Assembly (NCBI GenBank): GCA_902167325.1
Contig: LR632930.1
Coordinates: forward strand, 3,968,001-4,032,000
Reading direction: 5' to 3'
Source: Chitinophaga pinensis
GTDB taxonomy: Bacteria; Bacteroidota; Bacteroidia; Chitinophagales; Chitinophagaceae
Length of the DNA: 64,000 nt
Part shown: positions 25,737 through 34,849 of the stretch, piece after piece
Layout: each line of letters opens with the position of its first letter
Position numbering within the stretch: position 1 is the first letter of the stretch
Notes under the pieces: generated by a model
Databases searched by the model: none
Seen by the model: only the letters and a program-made list of their open reading frames with translations
Told to the model about the DNA's origin: nothing
Translations under genes and position numbers: made by a program

Positions 25737-26534
25737 TTACGGACGATATTCGTAATGAACGATAGTAGAGTCTGTTTCACCTTCCGCTATACCTGCCTGC
25801 CGAACAGGATAACCCTGCGCATCGTACTGGTAAACGTATTTCTCCCGGAAATCCAACCCGGCGAGTGGTATGCTGAAACGTTGCGTTAATGGCTCGTTGG
25901 CACTCTGGAAGTATATATTATTACCGGTGGGACTTACGAAATACTTTGTTTTTCCGGCGGAGAAGGGGTTGCTTTTGGTGCCATAGGTCCATGCTGCATA
26001 CAATACGGTATCCGTTAGCTGTCCAGCGGGTGTCTGTAACATGGAGGCTACGTTTTCCCCTGTGTATCTGATGGAGAATTCTGTTGTGGGTTTAATGCCT
26101 GCTGAGTCGCGCTGCCGGATGTGGACTACCCGGTTGTTCTCAATTGTGTATGCGTAGAAGTAGACATCCGTTTTTTGGTTGGTAGCTTTCAAATAAAACC
26201 TTTCCACAGCGGTATCCGGCCGGCCGTTTACATAGTGAATGTGAATGCGCGAAAGCACATCTTCCGTCCATACTTCGGTTGTAATTGCATTGCCATCGTT
26301 GTTGTAAGATGTTCTCATACCATCATCTCCGCCATCCTGAATAAAGGAGGCAAGTCGGTTTTGGGCGTTGTAGGTTATAGTCACACCTTCAACTTTCGTG
26401 TTGCCGTTCTTCTCGCCCGCCCATGTCAGATATTTCAGGGGAACCGGTTCATCTTTGGGAGGGGAATCGTTATTATTCTTGGAACAGGCGATCAACAGCA
26501 GGGTGCATGCGGCCATCGTAAGCATTTGCTTCAT
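25737..26534 (-). CDS. Hypothetical lipoprotein with YD-like repeats
   Basis: A 265-aa protein with a lipoprotein signal: MKQMLTMAACTLLLIAC, lipobox LIAC with Cys17, then a polar SKNNNDSPPKD linker. The mature part alternates short beta-strand motifs such as ITYNAQNRLASF, YVNGRPDTAV, IRYTGENVAS and YQYDAQGYPV, similar to DUF4595-like proteins that are common in Bacteroidota surfaces. It should sit in the outer membrane or periplasm. The related gene downstream (24734-25558) is 178 bp away. No function can be assigned. Confidence 0.75.
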   Translation of the reverse strand: MKQMLTMAACTLLLIACSKNNNDSPPKDEPVPLKYLTWAGEKNGNTKVEGVTITYNAQNRLASFIQDGGDDGMRTSYNNDGNAITTEVWTEDVLSRIHIHYVNGRPDTAVERFYLKATNQKTDVYFYAYTIENNRVVHIRQRDSAGIKPTTEFSIRYTGENVASMLQTPAGQLTDTVLYAAWTYGTKSNPFSAGKTKYFVSPTGNNIYFQSANEPLTQRFSIPLAGLDFREKYVYQYDAQGYPVRQAGIAEGETDSTIVHYEYRP

Positions 26535-26661
26535 AGCAATGGGGTTTTAATTGACGAATACATGGTTTCGTCGCGAAAATGGAAGTTTTGGGGGAGAAAA
26601 TCAATGGCAGGGTATTGAGCTGAAGGTTAAGGGATATGAATGGTTGGGGCAGGGTATTGAA

Positions 26662-26693
26662 AGAAGCCTTCCCCCAAATGGAGGAAGGCTTCT
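26662..26693 (-). terminator. Terminator of the SpmAB-YeiH operon
   Basis: A perfect 11-bp stem AGAAGCCTTCC / GGAAGGCTTCT (26662-26672 and 26683-26693) around a 10-nt loop, 24 nt after the YeiH-type stop at 26717. The trailing T-run on the minus strand is short (TTCAAT). Confidence 0.7.
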
Positions 26694-26716
26694 GTTAAAA
26701 TCATCAGATCAATCTG

Positions 26717-27979
26717 TTATGAGAATAAAACACCGCCAAACACAAGGTAGGCTATGGCCAGTGTAACAAGCACGTTGAACACCTGTGCAATGATAAATGC
26801 CATGGCAGGACGGCCGTTTTCCATTTTGAAAATATCGGTGAATCTGGTTTCCAGTCCAATACAGGTAAATGCCAGTGCAAAGAAGCAGGTTTGCAGCTCT
26901 TTTACCGGTGCTTTAATGGCTTTCACTGTTTCGGGTGTGAGGAGAAACGAAAACACGAGGGAAACGAGGATAAAGCCCAGAACGAACTTGGGGAACCTTT
27001 CCCAAATGGTGCGCAGGCCGGGCTTGGGCTGACTGGCATCTTTCTTTGAATAAGCCCACCAAAAAGAGATAAAGAAAGCTGCGGCACCAAGCAGCACGTT
27101 TTGTGAGAATTTAACGATGGTGGCATATTTCAGTGCTTCTTCGCCCAAAAGCGTTCCTGCAGCAACAACAGCGCCGGAAGTGTCGATAGTACCACCGAGC
27201 CAGGCACCCGCTACTTCGGGGGGCATGTTCATCCATTGTGCGATGTAGGGCATGAAAATCATCATGGGGATGGCCACAATCAGCACCAGTGATATCACGT
27301 GCGATAACTTCTTGTTATCTCCCTCGATAGCACCGGAAGTGGCAATGGCGGCAGATACACCGCAAATGCTCACAGCACTGGATATCATCATACGGAACTC
27401 ATCATCCAGCCCGAATTTCTTACAAAGCCAGAAAGTAAAGTACCAAACGGTAAATACGACTACTACGGATTGCAGCACGCCGAGTCCGCCGCCTTTCATC
27501 AGTTCCTGAAAAATAATACCGGAACCCAGCAACACCATGCCTGTTTTGATAAACAGTTCTGTTTGCAGGGCAGGCCTGATCCATTCCGGCAGCCCGATCA
27601 CGTTACTGATAAAGAGGCCCAGCAGGAGGCTGAACAGCACGATCTCGATACCGAGATCCTTAATAGCGGCGTTCGCGGTTATCACCTGCGCGAACATGGA
27701 AATGGCGAATATGGCCAGGGCGCCGGTGAACAGTCCACCGGAGATTTTTTTACCTCCCAGCAGGTAAGCGATCAGGAGGGCGCCCAACACCCAGCCGAAC
27801 ATACCGGCCATTTTGCCGTAGTTGGAGAGGTCGGTTAGGCGGGCAAGGAATTCGTTTCCGTTGTTCCAGTCGAATTTTGGCATGGCCGGGTGCAGGCCCA
27901 CAAGGATCAGGCTAATGGCTGTAAAGGCCAGTATGACCGAGATCCAGTCTTCATGAAGAGCAATTTTCTTTTGCATCAT
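26717..27979 (-). CDS. YeiH/UPF0324 family membrane protein (putative sulfate exporter)
   Basis: A 420-aa polytopic membrane protein of the PF03601 family, with about ten to eleven spans. Typical blocks are KTGMVLLGSGIIFQELM, SAVSICGVSAAIATSGAIEGDN (about 205-226), and GGTIDTSGAVVAAGTLLGEEALKYATIVKFSQN. The family is annotated as a sulfate exporter on limited evidence, and E. coli YeiH is its namesake. The gene begins 7 nt after the end of the SpmAB-fusion gene, so they are co-transcribed and may move related small molecules. No cytosolic domain is present. Confidence 0.85.
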   Translation of the reverse strand: MMQKKIALHEDWISVILAFTAISLILVGLHPAMPKFDWNNGNEFLARLTDLSNYGKMAGMFGWVLGALLIAYLLGGKKISGGLFTGALAIFAISMFAQVITANAAIKDLGIEIVLFSLLLGLFISNVIGLPEWIRPALQTELFIKTGMVLLGSGIIFQELMKGGGLGVLQSVVVVFTVWYFTFWLCKKFGLDDEFRMMISSAVSICGVSAAIATSGAIEGDNKKLSHVISLVLIVAIPMMIFMPYIAQWMNMPPEVAGAWLGGTIDTSGAVVAAGTLLGEEALKYATIVKFSQNVLLGAAAFFISFWWAYSKKDASQPKPGLRTIWERFPKFVLGFILVSLVFSFLLTPETVKAIKAPVKELQTCFFALAFTCIGLETRFTDIFKMENGRPAMAFIIAQVFNVLVTLAIAYLVFGGVLFS

Positions 27980-27986
27980 TTAATGG

Positions 27987-29219
27987 TTAGTGAAAAAAGA
28001 TATATCCTATCATTATTGCAGCGATAATTCCCACGGCGTCGGCAATAAGGCCGCAAGTGAGGGCATAGCGGGTATTTTTGATATTGACGGAGCCAAAATA
28101 AACGGCCAGTACATAAAACGTGGTTTCAGTGGAGCCTTGCATAATGCAGGCGAGGCGGCCTACAAAAGAATCAGGGCCATGTGTTTTCATCAGTTCTACC
28201 ATGATGCCGCGTGCACCGCTGCCACTGAAGGTTTTCATAATACCAACGGGCAGGGCAGGTACAAAGTCGGTATTTAGCCCCATCATCGCAACTACATAAG
28301 CGATGCCATTGGTAATGAAATCCAGGCAACCGGTAGCCCTGAAAACGGCGATCCCTACAAGGATGGCCACGAGGTAGGGGATGATCATTACCGCTGTGGT
28401 AAAGCCTTCCTTAGCGCCATCGATAAATGCATCGTACACATTAATCTTCTTCTGCCAGCCCACTACAAGGAATGAGGTGATAATGGAGAAGATGATGATA
28501 CCGCCCAGCATGGCAGTTTTTACCGCAATCTCTTCCTGTGGCATATTACGCATCCAGAGATAGAGCAGATACATCAATCCGATAAACCCGCCTACAAAAA
28601 AGAGCAGGGCAGGGCGGAAGAGGTTGATACGCTGATAAATGGCCACGGCAATCATGCCGGATATGAATGAAATGAAAGTGCCGATCATGGTGGGGATGAA
28701 AATATCCGCCGGATTAGCGGCACCCATGGTAAGCCGCATGGCCATAACTGCTGTAGGGATCATGGTGATCCCGGCTGTGTTCAGCACAAGAAACATGATC
28801 TGCGCATCGGTGGCAGTGTCTTTTTTAGGGTTCAGCTCCTGCAGCTCATTCATGGCTTTCAGGCCCATGGGTGTGGCAGCATTATCGAGTCCGAGGGCGT
28901 TGGCCGAGAAGTTCATTACCACCGAGCCCATGGCAGGGTGCTTGTCCGGAATACCGGGAAAGAGCCGTTTAAACAGGGGATTTACTCCCCGGGCCAGCTT
29001 CGCTATCATCCCTGCACGCTCACCTATCTTCATGATACCCAGCCAGAAAGCCATCATGCCTGTGAGGCCGATAGCTATTTCGGCACCGGTTTTCCCGCTT
29101 TCGAACAGGCTGGTGGTCATTTTCCCGAATATCTCGACATCACCCAAAAAGATGAGCCGGAAGAGCGCCACGGCGAAAGAAATCACGAAAAATGCGATCC
29201 AGACGTAGTTTAAAGCCAT
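27987..29219 (-). CDS. Nucleoside-recognition (Gate) membrane protein, SpmA-SpmB fusion
   Basis: A 410-aa membrane protein with two Gate/nucleoside recognition domains. The N-terminal half (to about 190) looks like spore maturation protein SpmA: NFSANALGLDNAATPMGLKAM and NTAGITMIPTAVMAMR. The C-terminal half (about 240-410) looks like SpmB: AVMIIPYLVAILVGIAVFR, SGSGARGIMVELM, and MQGSTETTFYVLAVYFG. Bacillus encodes these as two genes. Here they are one protein in a lineage that does not sporulate, so the name is historical. Gate proteins are thought to be transporters. Downstream, 7 nt away, is the YeiH-type gene. Confidence 0.85.
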   Translation of the reverse strand: MALNYVWIAFFVISFAVALFRLIFLGDVEIFGKMTTSLFESGKTGAEIAIGLTGMMAFWLGIMKIGERAGMIAKLARGVNPLFKRLFPGIPDKHPAMGSVVMNFSANALGLDNAATPMGLKAMNELQELNPKKDTATDAQIMFLVLNTAGITMIPTAVMAMRLTMGAANPADIFIPTMIGTFISFISGMIAVAIYQRINLFRPALLFFVGGFIGLMYLLYLWMRNMPQEEIAVKTAMLGGIIIFSIITSFLVVGWQKKINVYDAFIDGAKEGFTTAVMIIPYLVAILVGIAVFRATGCLDFITNGIAYVVAMMGLNTDFVPALPVGIMKTFSGSGARGIMVELMKTHGPDSFVGRLACIMQGSTETTFYVLAVYFGSVNIKNTRYALTCGLIADAVGIIAAIMIGYIFFH

Positions 29220-29354
29220 AAATATCCCTGGTATTAGATGGTATTAAGCGGCCAAAATATGGTTTTTATTCCATCCTCCGCCACAAAATTGTGATATGTA
29301 ACTCCCGGATTACAACTACAGGCCGTTGCGCGCTGAAATACAGAATGCTTTTCC

Positions 29355-29362
29355 TATCTTTG
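29355..29362 (+). promoter_or_regulatory. -7 promoter box of ychF
   Basis: TATCTTTG, an exact fit to TAnnTTTG, 17 nt before the ATG at 29380. A TTG at 29326-29328 is further away than the usual -33 spacing. Confidence 0.6.
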
Positions 29363-29379
29363 CGCAAATTTTTTCAAAA

Positions 29380-30483
29380 ATGGCCTTGCAAGCAGGAATT
29401 GTCGGATTACCGAACGTAGGGAAGTCTACTTTGTTTAATGCTGTATCAAACAGCGCTAAAGCTGAAGCGAGTAATTACCGCTTCTGCACCATCGAACCCA
29501 ACGTAGGATTGGTGGATGTGCCGGATGAACGTATTGACAAGCTCGCTGAACTTGTTCAGCCCAACCGTACCGTGCCCACTTCCATGGAGTTCGTGGATAT
29601 TGCCGGACTCGTTAAAGGCGCCAGCAAGGGAGACGGACTGGGTAACAAGTTCCTCGCCAACATCCGTGAGGTAGATGCCATCGTACACGTGATCCGCTGC
29701 TTCGAAGATGAGAACATCCTCCGCGACGAAGGGCCTATCAACCCGGTGAACGACAAAGGCATCATCGATACCGAGCTGCAGCTGAAAGATCTCGAAAGCG
29801 TGGAAAAGAAAATCGCCCGCACAGAGAAAATGGCTAAAACCGGCGGCGATCCTAAAGCCAAAATTGAATTCGAAACCCTGAAACGCTGCCAGGAATACCT
29901 GGAGCAGGGCCGTAATATCCGCGAACTGGGCCTCAGCAAAGAAGATAAGTCCGCTATCGCTGACCTCTTCCTGCTGACCGACAAACCCGTACTCTACGTT
30001 GCCAACGTTGATGAAGGTTCCATCCTCACCGGTAATAAATTCTCCAAAGCACTGGAAGAAGCTGTGAAGGCAGAGAACGCCGAGGTGATCATCATGAACA
30101 ACTCTATCGAAGCACAGATCAGTGAACTGGAAGACGCTGCTGATAAAGAACTGTTCTTCTCTGAATACGGACTTACCGAGCCGGGTCTTAACCGCCTCAT
30201 CCGTTCCACTTACAAATTGCTGAACCTGATCACTTACTTCACTGCCGGTGTGCAGGAAGTACGTGCCTGGACGATCCTCCGTGGCTGGAAAGCCCCGCAG
30301 GCTGCCAGCGTAATCCACACCGATTTCGAGAAAGGCTTCATCAAGGCAGAGGTTATTTCTTACGACGATTATGTAAAATTCGGTTCTGAAGCTTCCGCGC
30401 GTGACAATGGCCGCCTGCGTATCGAAGGCAAGGAATACATCGTTAGCGATGGAGATGTGATGCATTTCCGTTTCAACGTATAA
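29380..30483 (+). CDS. ychF: Redox-regulated/ribosome-binding GTPase-ATPase YchF (OLA1 family)
   Basis: A 367-aa protein of the universal YchF family, whose members bind ribosomes and hydrolyse ATP rather than GTP. Motifs are complete: G1 GLPNVGKST at about 8-16, G3 DIAGLVKGAS at about 67-76, a coiled-coil helical domain in the middle, NVDE in place of the GTP-specific NKxD, and a C-terminal TGS domain ending GDVMHFRFNV. I chose the ATG at 29380 (MALQAGIVG) over the open frame from 29326, since the -7 box at 29355-29362 would lie inside that extension. It is followed by a strong terminator shared with the convergent TonB receptor gene. Confidence 0.97.
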   Translation: MALQAGIVGLPNVGKSTLFNAVSNSAKAEASNYRFCTIEPNVGLVDVPDERIDKLAELVQPNRTVPTSMEFVDIAGLVKGASKGDGLGNKFLANIREVDAIVHVIRCFEDENILRDEGPINPVNDKGIIDTELQLKDLESVEKKIARTEKMAKTGGDPKAKIEFETLKRCQEYLEQGRNIRELGLSKEDKSAIADLFLLTDKPVLYVANVDEGSILTGNKFSKALEEAVKAENAEVIIMNNSIEAQISELEDAADKELFFSEYGLTEPGLNRLIRSTYKLLNLITYFTAGVQEVRAWTILRGWKAPQAASVIHTDFEKGFIKAEVISYDDYVKFGSEASARDNGRLRIEGKEYIVSDGDVMHFRFNV

Positions 30484-30519
30484 AGATACTCTTGAGCAAT
30501 CATGAGGGTTACAACAAAA

Positions 30520-30548
30520 GAAGGCCCCGGTGTAAAACCGGGGCCTTC
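30520..30548. terminator. Bidirectional terminator between ychF and a TonB receptor
   Basis: A perfect 12-bp stem GAAGGCCCCGGT / ACCGGGGCCTTC (30520-30531 and 30537-30548) with a 5-nt loop. The flanks are A-rich on the left, giving T residues for the leftward transcript. Confidence 0.85.
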
Positions 30549-30573
30549 GCTATTATGGCAAATTAGAAAAAGA

Positions 30574-33450
30574 CTAGAGATTGTACCCGAGCGAAACATA
30601 TGCCTGTGTACCCACGGTGGGGTTACCCCAGGATTGCGTGTACTTCTTACCGGTAAGGTTGGCACCGCCGATCTTAATGGTAAGCTTCGGCTTAGGGAAC
30701 AGTTTAGATACCTGAGCATCCAGTGCGCCGTAAGCGGGGATGTTGCCGAGGTTGTTCACGCGCACCAGTGGGCCAACGAAGGAGGAAGACCATACAAAGG
30801 CTTCCTGCCAGCGCCAGGAGATGTTGAAGCCGAAATTGCTCTGTGCAATATTACGGTTGCCGACATTGATGTTGTACCGGTAGCGGGGAGTATTATACAT
30901 TGCCTGGAAGCCACCGAGCGATTCCTCATCGAGCAGTTTGTTGTACGATACGTTACCACCGATGGTGAAGTTGGCGGGTAGACGATAATCAAGGCCCAGT
31001 GCCCAGCCCCATGATTTAATGTCTTTCTCATAGTTCACAGGAACGCTATATACTTCCTGACCTGTTGCCGTCACTTTCACGAGTACCTGGCTGCCGTTGA
31101 AGTTCTTAAAGGTGTTGGAATACACGTAAGCATCGATGAGCAGTTTGCTGGCCACCAGCGCCTTATACCCGATCTCGAAAGCTTCCACTTTTTCAGGTTT
31201 GAATTCACGGAAGTTATATTGCTTGGGAGCACCGGCCTGAATAGATTCCAGCGAAAATACGTTCGGGCCATTGAGTCCATAGCGCTCACGCAGGAAGGGA
31301 AGGCCACCGAGCAAACGGGCCTGCGGCGTCAGCAGATCGATATACTGATCCTGTGTATGTGGAATACGGAAACCGGTCTGGAAGGAAGCACGGATGTTGT
31401 GGGTATTTAAGAAGGTATATACTGCGGAAAGTCTGGGGCTGAACTGCCCTTTAAAATTCTCGTTCTTATCGTAACGTAAAGCGGCACTAAGTTTCAGGTT
31501 ATCTTCCAGCAGTTTTTTACCTATCTGAACATAACCGCCGTATTCGTTGATACGGAACTCTTTACCGTTATCGTCGAGGGCAAAGATGGTTTTTTCGGAA
31601 TTGAGCGCATACACCCGGTAATTACCGCCTACCATCAGCTCCATGAAACTGATCTGGTTTTTGAAGTTGTACATGAACTCACCCTGATACAGGTTCGTTT
31701 TATCCATAAATTTCGCGCCTACACCATTTGCATCTCCGGGGATGGGTTTGTCTTTCACTTTATTGGCTGCATCATCGAACCCTTTGGTACCCGGCATCAA
31801 ACGGCCGCGGTCAGCAAACTGCCGGGCCGTATTGTGGAAGCCGGCGGCACCGCCTTTAGCCGCTGCACTTGCAGTAGCAAAAGCCTGTGCGGGGTTCTGG
31901 CCACCCTGTAGCGCTTGCTGGAAGGCGGTGGAGAATGTTGTAAGTCCTTGTGTGGCATAGTTACCGAAATACTCCGGGAACCATTTGCTGGCACTGGGGC
32001 TCCAGGCTTCGTTGATACCGGCACCGAGCGTACCCACGGCATAGGAGTCGCCGGAACGTTCCTGTGTGGTGTAGGCACGAACGTAGAAGTTGTCTGCCCG
32101 CAGCTCAATTTTATATTGCCCCATCCGGAAGTTCTTAATGGAATAACGATCTGCACCGGTATACACCGTTGTCCCTGTTCCGTAGCTGCCCTGTGCGAGC
32201 AATTCTAAATTGGGGTTGAACTTGTAGTGCAATGCAACATTAGCCTTCAGGTTCTTGGTTTCGTAATCGGCAAGATCCCTTTCATTGTACCCGGTGCGGG
32301 AAACGAATGTACGGGCACTGTCCGGCATAAAGCCGGCATATATCTGCTGAGGGGTGATGAGGCCTCCGGTTGCAGCGGATAAAGCTGCGATGCCGTTACC
32401 CAGCGGATTGCCGGGTGTAAACGCCGCACCTTTTAAAGCCTGATACATGTTCACATTGGTTTCGTCGCCATAAATGTTGACGCCGTTGTAGCCGGGGTTA
32501 GCCCGTGTACCATCCAGCCCATGCCCGTTGAGCAGGCTCTGGTCGCGGTCGTCATACGCCTGCCAGTCGTCCGCTTTAATATAACCGAGGTTTACCTTGA
32601 AAGCGAACTTATCGTTGATGGCTTTTGCATAGCGGACAGCTACATCGTAGTACCCGGTGGTGCCTTTGCTTCTGCCGCTCTCGCTGAGGATGCCTGATTT
32701 GATATTGGCGCTAAGCCCCTGATACTGGAAGGGACTTTTACTGTTCAGCAGTACGATACCGTTGAGGGCATTAGGGCCGTACAGTGCGGAGGCTGCACCG
32801 GGCAGCACTTCCACGTTATCCATATCAAGCTCTGTGATACCTACGATATTACCCACGGAGAAGTTCAGGCCGGGGGCCTGATTGTCCATACCATCGATCA
32901 GCTGCAGCATACGGGTATTACCATTACTGTTGAAGCCGCGGGTGTTTACAGACTTAAAGGTGAGGCTCTGGGTGCTGAGTTCCACACCTTTCATATTGGC
33001 CAATGCGTCGTAAAAAGTAGGCGCAGGGGAGGCCTTGATGGCCCTGTTATCTATTTTCTCGATGGATACGGGCGATTCCAGCGCGCTTTGAGCAGTACGG
33101 TTAGCCGATACCACTACTTCCTGACCAAGGATCTCTGTGGAAGACAGCTGAACGTTTACCGCGGCAGACGCGTCTGTTATCGTTTGCTCTATGGGCTTGT
33201 AACCAACATAAGAAAAAACGAGCGTCATGGGGAGCCGGTGCGTGGTGCGTACGGTAAACTCACCATTTGCATTGGTAACCGCTCCTGCGTTGGCGCCTTT
33301 AACAGACACCGAAACCCCGGGAAGCCCCTGCCGGGTAGTGGCATCCGTTACGGTTCCTGTTATATTCTGTTGCTGTTGGGCCAGGGAGGTATTGCACAGC
33401 AAAACCAGCAATGTGGCCAGCCAGCATAAGCTTTGTCTACATACTTTCAT
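30574..33450 (-). CDS. TonB-dependent outer-membrane receptor with carboxypeptidase-regulatory-like domain
   Basis: A 958-aa outer-membrane receptor. A signal peptide (MKVCRQSLCWLATLLVLLCN, cleavage near SLAQ) leads into a carboxypeptidase D regulatory-like domain (about 28-110: NITGTVTDATTRQGLPG, VTNANGEFTV), then the plug (about 120-235, with VNTRGFNSNGNTRMLQLIDGM and LPGAASALYGPNALNG) and a 22-strand barrel. It ends with an aromatic-rich beta strand (AYVSLGYNL). It lacks a SusD partner gene next to it, so it is not a classical SusCD glycan system. The substrate is unknown. It converges with ychF and is followed by the shared terminator. Confidence 0.92.
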   Translation of the reverse strand: MKVCRQSLCWLATLLVLLCNTSLAQQQQNITGTVTDATTRQGLPGVSVSVKGANAGAVTNANGEFTVRTTHRLPMTLVFSYVGYKPIEQTITDASAAVNVQLSSTEILGQEVVVSANRTAQSALESPVSIEKIDNRAIKASPAPTFYDALANMKGVELSTQSLTFKSVNTRGFNSNGNTRMLQLIDGMDNQAPGLNFSVGNIVGITELDMDNVEVLPGAASALYGPNALNGIVLLNSKSPFQYQGLSANIKSGILSESGRSKGTTGYYDVAVRYAKAINDKFAFKVNLGYIKADDWQAYDDRDQSLLNGHGLDGTRANPGYNGVNIYGDETNVNMYQALKGAAFTPGNPLGNGIAALSAATGGLITPQQIYAGFMPDSARTFVSRTGYNERDLADYETKNLKANVALHYKFNPNLELLAQGSYGTGTTVYTGADRYSIKNFRMGQYKIELRADNFYVRAYTTQERSGDSYAVGTLGAGINEAWSPSASKWFPEYFGNYATQGLTTFSTAFQQALQGGQNPAQAFATASAAAKGGAAGFHNTARQFADRGRLMPGTKGFDDAANKVKDKPIPGDANGVGAKFMDKTNLYQGEFMYNFKNQISFMELMVGGNYRVYALNSEKTIFALDDNGKEFRINEYGGYVQIGKKLLEDNLKLSAALRYDKNENFKGQFSPRLSAVYTFLNTHNIRASFQTGFRIPHTQDQYIDLLTPQARLLGGLPFLRERYGLNGPNVFSLESIQAGAPKQYNFREFKPEKVEAFEIGYKALVASKLLIDAYVYSNTFKNFNGSQVLVKVTATGQEVYSVPVNYEKDIKSWGWALGLDYRLPANFTIGGNVSYNKLLDEESLGGFQAMYNTPRYRYNINVGNRNIAQSNFGFNISWRWQEAFVWSSSFVGPLVRVNNLGNIPAYGALDAQVSKLFPKPKLTIKIGGANLTGKKYTQSWGNPTVGTQAYVSLGYNL

Positions 33451-33666
33451 AAGGTGAGAATTTGGTGAATGGAATCGCGCAGGTTTGGATATTTGGTTCG
33501 TGATAATGAATAGGTTACATAACAGTATCAGTTGATAAAGAGAAGTTAAGATTTTTTTTGAAAACCAAAAATTTTTCTATTAAAAATATGGGTAATACAA
33601 TGATGGCCGGCATCATCAAAGTAGTTTGAATGATGGCTGGTATACAAATAGTTATGAAAAGTGGAG

Positions 33667-34689
33667 TTAGTCCTGCCCGAGGAAGCTGCTGAGGATCAGC
33701 CCTATTTTCCCGAATTCGATCAGGAAGCCGTCGTGGCCATAAGGAGAATCGATCTCGTGGTAGATGCAGTTATGCATATGGCTGGCCAGCAGGGTTTGCT
33801 CCTGCGGAGGACAAAGAATATCGCTGGTGATCCCGATCAGCAGGGTACGTTGTTCGATCTGGCGAAGGGTAGTGGCCACATCGGCATGACGGCCGCGGGA
33901 GATGTTATGGCTGTCCATAGCCTTCGTAAGCAGCCAGTAGCTTTGGGCATTGAAACGGCGGACGAGCTTATCGCCCTGATATATTATATAGGAAGCGGCC
34001 TTGAAGTTGTCGGTTTTCTCTTTATCGGGGTCCGTTTGCGCGGCCATAAAGGTCTGATAGTTCCGGTATGTAAGCATACCGATGGCACGGGCGGCTTTAA
34101 GCCCTTTGGCGCCGGCATCTTTCCGGGCTTCTTCCCAGCTGCCGTCTGCCTCAATGGCAAGCCGCTGGGAGGTATGCACAGCAATACCCCAGGCACTTTC
34201 TGCTGCGCCGGTACAGAGGAGAAACAGCTGCCCGATACGCTCCGGCTCCATCAGTGCCCACTCGAGCACCTGGTAGCCCCCCATGCTGCCGCCAGCCAGC
34301 AAATGGATCCGGTCAATACCAAGATGTTTGCGGAGAAGGATATGGGCGTGTACGATATCACGGATGGTGACCTGCGGAAAACTCCGGTACCAGGGTTCTC
34401 CGGTAGCAGCGTTTGTACTAAGGGGGCCGGAACTGCCGTAGCAGGAGCCGAGGATATTGGCGCAAACGATAAAATGGCGCTGCGGGTCCATCACTTTGCC
34501 TTCACCAACCAGTCCCTGCCACCAGTCTGCCGCATCGGAATTAGCGGTAAGGGCATGGCAGATCCATATCACGTTATCGGCATGCGGGCTTAACGTCCCG
34601 TAAGTGTGATACGCGATCTCGATCCCCGGCAATACCGCCCCGGATTCGAGCATAAAGGGCTGATGGCTGTGAAAGGTCTGTAAGGACAA
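33667..34689 (-). CDS. metX: Homoserine O-acetyltransferase
   Basis: A 340-aa alpha/beta hydrolase-fold acyltransferase that activates homoserine with acetyl-CoA in methionine synthesis. Conserved blocks include IWICHALTANSDAADWW, CANILGSCYGSSGP, and the nucleophile S135 in AGGSMGGYQ; Asp290 and His319 complete the triad (SDILCPP, YGHDGF). It lacks the extended CBS-domain tail of some homologues. It is divergent from an OsmC gene followed by a homocysteine-forming sulfhydrylase, so the two sides of this promoter region form a methionine/sulfur unit. Confidence 0.93.
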   Translation of the reverse strand: MSLQTFHSHQPFMLESGAVLPGIEIAYHTYGTLSPHADNVIWICHALTANSDAADWWQGLVGEGKVMDPQRHFIVCANILGSCYGSSGPLSTNAATGEPWYRSFPQVTIRDIVHAHILLRKHLGIDRIHLLAGGSMGGYQVLEWALMEPERIGQLFLLCTGAAESAWGIAVHTSQRLAIEADGSWEEARKDAGAKGLKAARAIGMLTYRNYQTFMAAQTDPDKEKTDNFKAASYIIYQGDKLVRRFNAQSYWLLTKAMDSHNISRGRHADVATTLRQIEQRTLLIGITSDILCPPQEQTLLASHMHNCIYHEIDSPYGHDGFLIEFGKIGLILSSFLGQD

Positions 34690-34708
34690 CGGCTTGAAAA
34701 ATTTTGCG

Positions 34709-34724
34709 CAAACCTACAAAAGTA
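34709..34724 (-). promoter_or_regulatory. Candidate -7 boxes of metX
   Basis: Read leftward, TAGGTTTG (34716 to 34709) and TACTTTTG (34724 to 34717) both match TAnnTTTG and lie directly next to each other, 20-35 nt upstream of the metX ATG. Confidence 0.5.
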
Positions 34725-34792
34725 AGCCGCCATTTACAAATATGCCCTGATAAACCGCGTTTGTCATCCTTATGTTATTCATGCAGATATTT

Positions 34793-34800
34793 TATCTTTG
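34793..34800 (+). promoter_or_regulatory. -7 promoter box of the OsmC-sulfhydrylase operon
   Basis: TATCTTTG, an exact TAnnTTTG match, 49 nt before the OsmC ATG. It has the same sequence as the ychF box. Confidence 0.6.
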
Positions 34801-34849
34801 ATGAGCGGGGTAACCGCTAATTTTACATTAAACCGAATATTTAAGAGAT

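Noticed and set aside
25559..25780. N-terminal extension of the 24734-25558 gene
   Set aside because: It runs into the neighbouring gene's coding end, is Ser/Thr-rich and has no signal peptide; the ATG at 25558 gives one.
29326..29379. Upstream start of ychF
   Set aside because: Would include the -7 box and add residues not seen in the YchF family.
29446..30465. 339-codon frame opposite ychF
   Set aside because: ychF is certain; the antisense product is an F/V/H-rich shadow.
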